From contig DKKK01000129.1 of assembly GCA_002455215.1 (NCBI GenBank), positions 3,313 through 13,599 on the forward strand: a stretch of DNA of 10,287 nt, given 5' to 3'. Position numbers and translations under genes: made by a program. Of the stretch, positions 5,294 to 10,287 are shown in pieces. The DNA comes from Anaerolineales bacterium UBA6668 (GTDB lineage Bacteria > Chloroflexota > Anaerolineae > Anaerolineales > UBA6668). How positions within the stretch are numbered: position 1 is the stretch's first letter; each line of letters opens with the position of its first letter. Below the pieces are notes generated by a model. The model did no database searches and was not told where the DNA came from. It saw only the letters and a list, made by a program, of their open reading frames with translations.

Positions 5294-8185
5294 TTACGCC
5301 GGGGTTTTCCATTCCGCCAACAACTCTGCCAGCGGAATTTCAAACAAGTGGGTACGCAACAGCGGTTCAGCTAGTACTTGCCCGATTTGGACACAAGGCA
5401 AGTTGTGCTCGGCACGGTTTCCAGCCGCGTCAAAACTGGCGGCAAATTGCGCGGCGTGCTCGGCGGGTACTTCGACCAGCAAACGCCCGTTGGATTCGGC
5501 AAAGAGCGCCACCAAGGCTTCGGGATGCACACGCTCCAATTGCAACTGTATGCCCAAGCGTGCGGCAATGCACATTTCGGCGGCGGTTACTGCCAAGCCG
5601 CCTTCGCTTAGGTCGTGACAGGCGGCAACCCAGCCGTTTTGCATGGCTTGGTGCAGTTGGCGATAGACGGCGGGGGCAGATGCGGGCAGATCTGGCGCGG
5701 GGGCGTTTTGCAAAGCGGGGTCGGCAGTTAGCCACGCCAGGTGACTGCCGCCAAATTCTGGTAGGGTTTGCCCCAACAAAAAGAGCGGGTTGCCGGGCGT
5801 TTTTAAGTCCATGCTGACCGATTTGCGCACATCCGGCACAATGCCAATGGCAGAAATCAGCAGGGTGTCGGGAATGGCGTGGCGGTTGCCCTGATTGTCG
5901 AGATATTCGTTGTTAAGCGAGTCTTTGCCGGAAATGAAGGGGGTTGCGTAGTGCAAGGCGGCGGTGTAACAACCTTCGCAAGTAGCCAGCAGTGTGCCCA
6001 AACGTTCTGGGTTGCGTGGATTGCCCCAGCAAAAGTTATCTAAAATGGCAATGCGTGCCGGGTCTGCCCCCACTGCCACCGCATTGCGCACGGCTTCGTC
6101 AATGGCAGAAAATGCCATGCGGTAGGGGTTGACTTTGCCAATTTGCGGGTTCAGCCCGGCGCTCAGGGCAAATCCCCGCCAGTCAGTGGGCAACAACGGG
6201 GCAAGTACTGCCGCATCCGCAGGTCCATCTTGCGCCACCCCCACCAGCGGCTTCAGCACTGTTGCGCCGCCGACTTCGTGGTCATACACACGCACTACAT
6301 TTTCTTTGCTGGCAATGTTGGGATGGCGCAACAGGGCTAAACACCATTCGCGCAATTCGGTAGGCGAATAGTGTGGTAGTTTGTCTTGGAGAGCGGGTTC
6401 GGGCGGGCGCGTGGCAGGTAATGTGCGGCGCGGAATGCCATTGTGCAAAAAGTTGCAGGAAAGTTCGACAATGATTTGTTGCCCGTGTTGCACTTTTAGG
6501 ATGCCATCGCCGGAAAAATAGCCCAAGTCGGTTAATTCGACATCGTATAGGTTGCAAATTTCGCTGAGTTGCGCCACTTGAGTAGGCGCAACCGCCAGCA
6601 CCAAACGTTCTTGCGCTTCCGAGAGCCACAACTCCCATGCCGCCAAGCCGGGGTATTTGGTGCGGATGGTTTCCAGTGTCACCACCGCGCCCAGTTCTGC
6701 CGCCATTTCTCCCACTGCGGAGGAGTAACCGCCCGCCCCACAATCGGTAATAGCGTGATAAATCGGCGCACCTTGCAAGGCGGTACTGGCAAGGCGGATT
6801 ACTTCCAGCGTGCCTTTTTCGGTGATGGGGTCGCCAATTTGCACCGATGCGCCTGCCACTGTGCCGGTATCTGCGGTCATTTCCATAGAAGAGAAGGTTG
6901 CGCCGCGCAAGCCATCGCGCCCGGTACGCCCACCAATCGAGATGATGCGGTCGCCGACTTGTGCGCCACAATGCCCATTGCGGGCGCTTTTGGGCGCCAA
7001 CCCAACACTGCCGCAAAATACCAGCGGATTTGCCAAATAGCCGGCATCGTAGTAAATCGCGCCATTGACGGTGGGCAAGCCCATTTTGTTGCCATAATCT
7101 TCAATACCAGCAATCACGCCTTGGGCAATTTGTTGGGGATGAAGCACTCCGGCAGGTAGTTCTGCATGGGGGGTGTTTTGTGGCGCAAAGCACAGCACGT
7201 CAGTACAAGCTATCGGGATGTGGCTCACCCCCAGGGTGTCGCGGATAACCCCGCCCAGCCCAGTATTTGCCCCGCCGAAGGGTTCAATTGCTGATGGGTG
7301 GTTGTGGGTTTCGACCTTGAAGGAGAGTTCATGCGTTTCGGTAAAATCTATCACGCCAGCATTGTCTACAAATGCTGAAAGGACCCAAGGGGCTTGGATG
7401 GCTTGGGTGGCGGCGCGTAGGTAGGTCTTGAGCAAGCCGTCTACCGCCGCCCCATCGGTTGTTTGCACTAGCGCTTTGAACGTTTTATGCACGCAATGTT
7501 CGCTCCAGGTTTGTGCCAGGGTTTCCAACTCGGCATCGCTGGGTTCGCGCTCAAGCGCAAGGTAGTAGCTTTGGATTGCTTGCATTTCTGCCAGGTCTAG
7601 CGAAAGTCGGCGTTGTGCGCTCACGGCGAGTAGCGCTTCCGCATCCAGCGCACGAATGGGGACAATTTCTGGTGCAGAAGGGAGCGCGGCGGGGTGGTAG
7701 GGCTGGATGGGCAGTTGATTCCACGCCCAATGCTGGATGATGGGGTTGCAGAGCAGTTTTTCGCTGATGGTTTGCACCTGTTGGGCAGTATATCCGCGAA
7801 AGGTGTAGCGTTGGGCGGTGGCGCACCAAGTCAGGGGGCAGTTTATTTGCTCTGCCGCCCGCAAAAGTTGGTTGGCGGTATTGTCGGTGACTCCGGCGTG
7901 GTAGCCGACTTCCACCACCCATTCATCCGCATTTAAAGGAGGAGCGGGTTCGGGTAGTTGTTTAAACAAAAACTGCTCGGTGATGGGGTCGCAGAGCAGT
8001 TTTTGAGCAAGATATTCAATTTGATTGGCAGTCAGATGCCCTTGCAAGAAATACACCTGCTGACGGGTGATGGCTTGCTGATTGGCAATAGGCGACCAGC
8101 CGATGGTACACAATTCTTTTTGTAAATTGAGTGGCAGGGAGTTTTGCTGATTGTGTTTTTGAGAAACCAAAACGCGAAATAACAT
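5294..8185 (-). CDS. purL: FGAM synthase PurSL: PurS-like module fused to the PurL synthetase
   Basis: This 963-residue protein converts FGAR to FGAM with ATP and PurQ-supplied ammonia (step 4). Small PurL is about 740 residues and single-chain PurL about 1300. The extra N-terminus (about 1-160) holds two PurS-like repeats, at 3-77 and 89-159, each with KLLC(D/N)PI (62-68 and 143-149). The synthetase part has the conserved WSEHCVHKTF (227-236) with the catalytic-type His, VETHNHPSAIEPFGGANTG (291-309), DCGAGGYSSAVGEMA (481-495), ISGKDSLNNEY (751-761) and HDLSEGGLA (857-865), that is, both halves of the pseudo-duplicated core. There is no glutaminase domain at the C-terminus, consistent with a separate purQ 107 nt downstream. 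The ATG at 8185 gives MLFRVLVSQK, a typical PurS-like beginning. No Shine-Dalgarno sequence is visible. It is the first gene of the visible operon. Confidence 0.96.
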   Translation of the reverse strand: MLFRVLVSQKHNQQNSLPLNLQKELCTIGWSPIANQQAITRQQVYFLQGHLTANQIEYLAQKLLCDPITEQFLFKQLPEPAPPLNADEWVVEVGYHAGVTDNTANQLLRAAEQINCPLTWCATAQRYTFRGYTAQQVQTISEKLLCNPIIQHWAWNQLPIQPYHPAALPSAPEIVPIRALDAEALLAVSAQRRLSLDLAEMQAIQSYYLALEREPSDAELETLAQTWSEHCVHKTFKALVQTTDGAAVDGLLKTYLRAATQAIQAPWVLSAFVDNAGVIDFTETHELSFKVETHNHPSAIEPFGGANTGLGGVIRDTLGVSHIPIACTDVLCFAPQNTPHAELPAGVLHPQQIAQGVIAGIEDYGNKMGLPTVNGAIYYDAGYLANPLVFCGSVGLAPKSARNGHCGAQVGDRIISIGGRTGRDGLRGATFSSMEMTADTGTVAGASVQIGDPITEKGTLEVIRLASTALQGAPIYHAITDCGAGGYSSAVGEMAAELGAVVTLETIRTKYPGLAAWELWLSEAQERLVLAVAPTQVAQLSEICNLYDVELTDLGYFSGDGILKVQHGQQIIVELSCNFLHNGIPRRTLPATRPPEPALQDKLPHYSPTELREWCLALLRHPNIASKENVVRVYDHEVGGATVLKPLVGVAQDGPADAAVLAPLLPTDWRGFALSAGLNPQIGKVNPYRMAFSAIDEAVRNAVAVGADPARIAILDNFCWGNPRNPERLGTLLATCEGCYTAALHYATPFISGKDSLNNEYLDNQGNRHAIPDTLLISAIGIVPDVRKSVSMDLKTPGNPLFLLGQTLPEFGGSHLAWLTADPALQNAPAPDLPASAPAVYRQLHQAMQNGWVAACHDLSEGGLAVTAAEMCIAARLGIQLQLERVHPEALVALFAESNGRLLVEVPAEHAAQFAASFDAAGNRAEHNLPCVQIGQVLAEPLLRTHLFEIPLAELLAEWKTPA
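7738..8004. repeat. In-frame 24-nt direct repeat inside the PurS-like region of purL
   Basis: The 24 bases at 7738-7761 and 7981-8004 agree at 23 positions, the only difference being T at 7747 against C at 7990. The copies start 243 bp apart, exactly 81 codons and about one PurS length. On the coding strand both spell KLLC(D/N)PI, and the single difference changes Asp to Asn. Each copy lies at the same place in its PurS-like half, so this marks the internal duplication. Confidence 0.8.
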
Positions 8186-8222
8186 GACAATTTATCCGTG
8201 ACTGAACAACTGTGTACAAAGA

Positions 8223-8236
8223 TGGCAAAGTTGCCA
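8223..8236. promoter_or_regulatory. 14-bp dyad upstream of purL, possible operator
   Basis: TGGCAA-AG-TTGCCA is a perfect inverted repeat with 6-bp arms and 2 central bases, ending 38 bp before the purL start codon. Its size and place would suit a dimeric repressor of the pur operon. It is not the E. coli PurR box (ACGCAAACGTTTGCGT), and no regulator gene is in the window. A 6-bp dyad can arise by chance. Confidence 0.3.
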
Positions 8237-8394
8237 ATTTGCTGTAAAGCGTTGAAAAATGGTTGACCCTTACAACTATACTGGCAATCGCTGGTGGTTG
8301 GTTTATCCATTCTCCACAAAGTATTTGTTAGAAAATCCGGCGGGTTGAATAAACACGATTGGGTATTGCCGGGTATGTTCTATATTTGACACGG

Positions 8395-8438
8395 GTTCTC
8401 TTCAATAGGGGTCATTCAGCACACGTGGCGAAGAGAAC
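8395..8438. repeat. Inverted repeat with 9-bp arms, 26-nt loop
   Basis: GTTCTCTTC (8395-8403) is repeated inverted as GAAGAGAAC (8430-8438). The loop is 26 nt. It lies about 35 bp from the longer hairpin at 8472-8499, and together they form a structured block in the purL upstream region. No T-tract follows on either strand, so I do not call it a terminator. Confidence 0.45.
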
Positions 8439-8471
8439 TGCAATTGCGCAACCCATTTTGGCGGGAATAGC

Positions 8472-8499
8472 ATTGTGAGCCGCATAAGCGGCTCACAAT
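8472..8499. repeat. Perfect 12-bp stem-loop between the dioxygenase gene and purL, possible bidirectional terminator
   Basis: ATTGTGAGCCGC (8472-8483) and GCGGCTCACAAT (8488-8499) are exact inverted copies around the loop ATAA. The stem is stable (seven G-C pairs of twelve). It lies about 180 nt past the dioxygenase stop codon and about 290 nt before purL, so it could end the dioxygenase transcript. Neither strand has a U-tract after the stem, which counts against a classic intrinsic terminator. The outer nine bases of each arm equal a symmetric lac operator half-site, but here they are held 10 bp apart instead of adjacent. Confidence 0.5.
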
Positions 8500-8677
8500 A
8501 ACTAGTACTTTAAGCGGATACCAATATCCGTAATTCCCATGCATGCCTAATATAGCTTTGGAAAGTGTTTGGCCTGATGCGCTCTTTTTATAATCCCTGC
8601 AATTTTTAACACAACCTCCCTGTGAGATTATGTTATTGCCAGCCATATCTCGCGCCGAACATCATCTGGAAAGCTCT

Positions 8678-9604
8678 CTAATCAAGCGATGGCAAATTGG
8701 CGGTAATTTCGTCTCGATATGGGGCGTAACGTGCTGGCAATTGTAATGCTGAGCCTAACTGTTGGGGCGTTTCGTCAATGGCAAAGCCGGGCGGATCTGT
8801 TGCTATTTCGTATAGTACGCCAGAAGGCTCGCGGAAATAGATAGAGTGGAAGTAATTGCGGTCTTGCATAGGGGTCACATGCAAACCTAAACCCATCAAA
8901 TGTTCACGCCAAGCTTGCTGAGTTTGGTCATTGGCGGTTCGCCATGCAATATGGTGAACAGTACCTGCACCGCTGAAGCCCCTTCCGGCGCTAGTTTTCA
9001 CAACTTCTACCCAACTTCCATTGGGCAAAGTCAATCGCTGTGTATTGGCTGTCTCGTTTTGTAGCGCTAGCCCAAAAGTTTCGTTAAGTAATTGAATGCT
9101 GTGTGCCATTTGATTAGCGGCAAACGATACGCCCAAAAAGCCGGACAACGCCGATTGTGCTGGGACATCGCTTTCTGCCCAATGGATGGCGGGCAATGGC
9201 GGTTGGCTGGTTTCCAGCAAATCTATTTGCAGTCCATCCGGGTCACGCAAGGTCAGAACTTGCCCATCCAGCGGGTGGGTGTTTAGGGTGAAGGGTATTT
9301 GGCGAGTTTGCAAACGGTCTTGCCAATACCCCATTTGCCCCGCCGGAATCGCGTAAGCCAAACGAGAAATTTCGCCACTACCTACTTGTCCGCGTTTGGC
9401 ATTGACAAATGGAAAGAAGGTAATGAGAGTGCCGGGCGTGCCAATGGCATCGCCAAAATAAAAGTGGTAGGTAAATGGGTCATCAAAGTTAACTGTGCGT
9501 TTGACCAACCTTTGACCCAATACTTGGGTATAGAATGCCAGATTACGCTTGGGGTCACTGGCGAGGACCGTGATGTGGTGAATTCCAGATAGTTTTGTTT
9601 CCAT
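8678..9604 (-). CDS. Ring-cleaving dioxygenase of the vicinal oxygen chelate superfamily (MhqO/MhqA-like)
   Basis: This 308-residue cytoplasmic protein resembles B. subtilis MhqO/MhqA-type glyoxalase/extradiol dioxygenases, which help detoxify hydroquinones and quinone-like electrophiles. It has two vicinal-oxygen-chelate halves. The first begins SGIHHITVLASDP (6-18) with VNFDDPFTYHFYFGD (38-52) and TPGTLITFFPF (56-66). The second contains GTVHHIAWRT (214-223) and GVLYEIATDPPGFAID (262-277). The likely metal ligands are a His of each HH pair (9/10 and 217/218) and Glu266. The start METKLSGIHH is the only sensible one, since the catalytic fold begins at once and the promoter and operator end just before it. 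It is transcribed in the same direction as purL but 492 bp upstream of it, with its own promoter. The family is clear. The true substrate is unknown, and I saw no mhqR-like or TetR-like regulator gene in the window. Confidence 0.88.
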   Translation of the reverse strand: METKLSGIHHITVLASDPKRNLAFYTQVLGQRLVKRTVNFDDPFTYHFYFGDAIGTPGTLITFFPFVNAKRGQVGSGEISRLAYAIPAGQMGYWQDRLQTRQIPFTLNTHPLDGQVLTLRDPDGLQIDLLETSQPPLPAIHWAESDVPAQSALSGFLGVSFAANQMAHSIQLLNETFGLALQNETANTQRLTLPNGSWVEVVKTSAGRGFSGAGTVHHIAWRTANDQTQQAWREHLMGLGLHVTPMQDRNYFHSIYFREPSGVLYEIATDPPGFAIDETPQQLGSALQLPARYAPYRDEITANLPSLD

Positions 9605-9615
9605 AAAAAAAACTC

Positions 9616-9639
9616 ATAAACGGACTGTAGTCCGTTTAT
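9616..9639. promoter_or_regulatory. 24-bp palindromic operator at the dioxygenase promoter
   Basis: ATAAACGGACT (9616-9626) and AGTCCGTTTAT (9629-9639) are perfect inverted copies around GT. The site covers the last two bases of the -10 element and the expected transcription start, ending 11 bp before the ATG. This is the position of a classic repressor site. The long arms and 2-bp centre look most like TetR-family operators, though MarR-type quinone-sensing repressors also use such dyads. The regulator is not encoded in the window. Confidence 0.75.
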
Positions 9640-9665
9640 TGTAGCAGGCTTTAAGCAAATGTCAA
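9638..9665 (-). promoter_or_regulatory. Sigma70-type promoter of the dioxygenase gene
   Basis: On the minus strand TTGACA (9665-9660, a perfect -35) is followed after 16 bp by TACAAT (9643-9638, five of six matches to the -10 consensus). The start codon lies 33 bp beyond the -10. The operator palindrome overlaps the -10 end, so bound repressor would block polymerase. A weak GAG sits 7 bases before the ATG as a possible ribosome-binding element. Confidence 0.75.
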
Positions 9666-9787
9666 GCGGAAATCTTGACTAGGGTGCAGTTCAAAGTTTC
9701 AAACTGATATGCGAATTGACGACAGGAGTCGGTTTGCAACATAAAGATATGGCTATATTGGACATGGACGGAAAGGATGATGTTCCC

Positions 9788-9862
9788 GTAACTGCTCAGG
9801 CTGTTTGACACCACCGACAATCCGGCAAAACAAGGAAAAAACAAATATGGCTGAGCAGTTAC
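9788..9862. mobile_element. 75-bp element with 12-bp terminal inverted repeats, MITE-like
   Basis: GTAACTGCTCAG (9788-9799) recurs inverted as CTGAGCAGTTAC (9851-9862), so both outer ends read 5'-GTAACTGCTCAG inward. The 51 bases between carry no ORF. IS66-family insertion sequences have ends beginning GTAA, which makes a non-autonomous IS66-type remnant plausible. The eight bases on each side (ATGTTCCC and ATCTCGCT) are not a matching target duplication, so it may be old, or simply a hairpin in the leader region. Confidence 0.4.
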
Positions 9863-9919
9863 ATCTCGCTTGGGAGAAGAGTGCAATGTTGGCCGGTGCA
9901 AACTATACCAGCCGTCCTA

Positions 9920-9948
9920 TTGCCGAAATGTTATGACAATGCTATATT
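9920..9948 (+). promoter_or_regulatory. Likely sigma70-type promoter of the membrane-protein gene
   Basis: TTGCCG (9920-9925, four of six) and TATATT (9943-9948, five of six) are separated by 17 bp. The downstream ATG is 26 bp beyond the -10. The overlapping AT-rich run TATATTATAA offers alternative -10 registers. It points away from the dioxygenase gene. Confidence 0.5.
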
Positions 9949-9974
9949 ATAACAACTGCGCAACGACAATTCTC

Positions 9975-10287
9975 ATGGAGATTCCCGTGTTCACATCCGA
10001 ATTTGCTACCCTTGCCGAAAAATCGTACTCGCTCGCCTTAGCGCTGGAAGATTTCTTACCCGTTTTCTTTTCTATTCTAGGTACCTACTTCATCTCACAA
10101 GTCATTGCGCGAATGGACACTAAAGAGCGAAACATGGCAACCTTGGGGTGGCTATTGGTGGGGTTAGGCGGTTTTTGTAAAGCATTGTGGAAATTGCTGA
10201 TTGCCGCTGGCATTGGCGATTTTGTCGTGCTTGACAATGCCTTGTTTCCCTTGCTGGGTCCCGGCTTCACCTTATTGGCAGGGGCGG
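9975..10287 (+). CDS. Unrecognised multi-pass membrane protein, N-terminal part
   Basis: I do not recognise the family. The open frame from ATG 9975 runs 104 codons to the window edge. After a short polar, acidic N-terminus come hydrophobic segments at about 28-46 (FLPVFFSILGTYFISQVIA), 55-79 (ending KALWKLLIAAG) and 88-104. Between the first two lies a charged loop, ARMDTKERN (45-53), which would be cytoplasmic by the positive-inside rule. There is no signal peptide of the cleaved kind. The start is ambiguous: GTG at 9987 is in frame and has GGAG (9977-9980) six bases before it, a good ribosome-binding site, whereas ATG 9975 has none. The GTG start would drop MEIP only. A promoter sits just upstream. 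The protein is an integral membrane protein of unknown function; nothing links it to purine synthesis. Confidence 0.7.
   Translation, partial: MEIPVFTSEFATLAEKSYSLALALEDFLPVFFSILGTYFISQVIARMDTKERNMATLGWLLVGLGGFCKALWKLLIAAGIGDFVVLDNALFPLLGPGFTLLAGA

Larger units (their letters stand above)
8186..8677. other. Gene-free region between purL and the dioxygenase gene; expected site of the pur promoter
   Basis: I find no convincing gene in these 492 bases. The longest minus-strand frame (8646-8416, 76 codons) has no ribosome-binding site, no recognisable domain, and contains a hairpin. The purL promoter should lie here. The best minus-strand candidate I see is TTGAAG with TATAGA 15 bases further on (around 8405-8379), which is weak. 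No known purine, PRPP or guanidine-type riboswitch motif is evident by eye. The region does contain a dyad next to purL and two inverted repeats, listed separately. Confidence 0.5.
9605..9974. other. Divergent intergenic region between the dioxygenase and membrane-protein genes
   Basis: This 370-bp stretch holds the promoter and operator of the dioxygenase gene at its left end, a 75-bp element with terminal inverted repeats in the middle, and a plus-strand promoter at its right end. I see no gene in it. The 79-codon minus-strand frame 9901-9662 runs through the inverted repeat and the promoter and shows no known domain. Confidence 0.6.

Noticed and set aside
4428..5312. Longer PurQ starting at 5312
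   Set aside because: It would overlap the end of purL and add about 40 residues with no match to the PurQ N-terminus, which begins at the strand KALILHANG.
8472..8499. Lac operator
   Set aside because: Half-sites match, but they are separated by 10 bp that are themselves part of the stem, and there is no lac-type gene nearby. A hairpin explains it better.
8589..8594. Perfect TATAAT on the plus strand
   Set aside because: No -35 match at 15-18 bp upstream and no plus-strand gene follows; it would only give antisense RNA to the dioxygenase gene.
8610..8620. Strong Shine-Dalgarno-like GGGAGG on the minus strand followed by GTG
   Set aside because: Only two bases separate it from the GTG, which is too close, and the frame stops after 21 codons. 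There is no better start behind it.
8416..8646. 76-codon minus-strand ORF between the dioxygenase gene and purL
   Set aside because: No ribosome-binding site at its ATG, no domain, irregular composition, and a perfect hairpin runs through it.
9749..9808. 19-codon plus-strand ORF beginning ATGGCTATATTGG
   Set aside because: Very short, no ribosome-binding site, and it runs into the inverted repeat; nothing supports translation.

Overview
The window holds most of a de novo purine (IMP) biosynthesis operon on the minus strand, followed by a ring-cleaving dioxygenase gene with a clear promoter and operator, and the start of a divergent membrane-protein gene at the right edge. It is bacterial: long uninterrupted ORFs, a polycistronic layout, sigma70-like promoters and no introns. 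Base composition looks roughly balanced, slightly G+C-rich. I cannot name the lineage. Separate purL and purQ genes argue against the ~1300-residue single-chain FGAM synthase of gamma- and betaproteobacteria.

Layout in transcription order (right to left). purL (8185-5294) encodes FGAM synthase with a PurS-like module built in at its N-terminus. It is followed by purQ (5186-4428), purC (4376-3414), purE (3370-2891, a class II enzyme), purF (2894-1446, overlapping purE by ATGA) and a purD-purM fusion (1404 to beyond base 1). Gaps are 107, 51, 43, -4 and 41 nt, so this is very probably one transcript. It supplies PurF (step 1), PurD (step 2), PurSLQ (step 4), PurM (step 5), direct AIR carboxylation by class II PurE (step 6) and PurC (step 7). 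GAR transformylase (PurN/PurT), PurB and PurH are not in view. PurK is absent, as expected with a class II PurE.

The most unusual points are in the architecture of the pathway. The GARS reading frame runs without a stop into the N-terminus of AIR synthetase, as in eukaryotic GARS-AIRS proteins (yeast Ade5,7, animal GART). purC is followed directly by a class II purE, the same domain order as animal PAICS. PurL carries two PurS-like repeats, which share a 24-nt stretch identical at 23 positions.

Right of purL lies a 492-bp gene-free stretch (8186-8677) with a 14-bp dyad close to purL and two hairpin-forming inverted repeats. Then comes the MhqO-like dioxygenase (9604-8678). It is driven by a TTGACA/TACAAT promoter whose -10 overlaps a perfect two-armed palindrome typical of a dimeric repressor site. 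A further intergenic region (9605-9974) carries a 75-bp element with 12-bp terminal inverted repeats beginning GTAA, resembling a small IS66-type MITE, and a plus-strand promoter leading into an unrecognised multi-pass membrane protein (9975 to the window edge).
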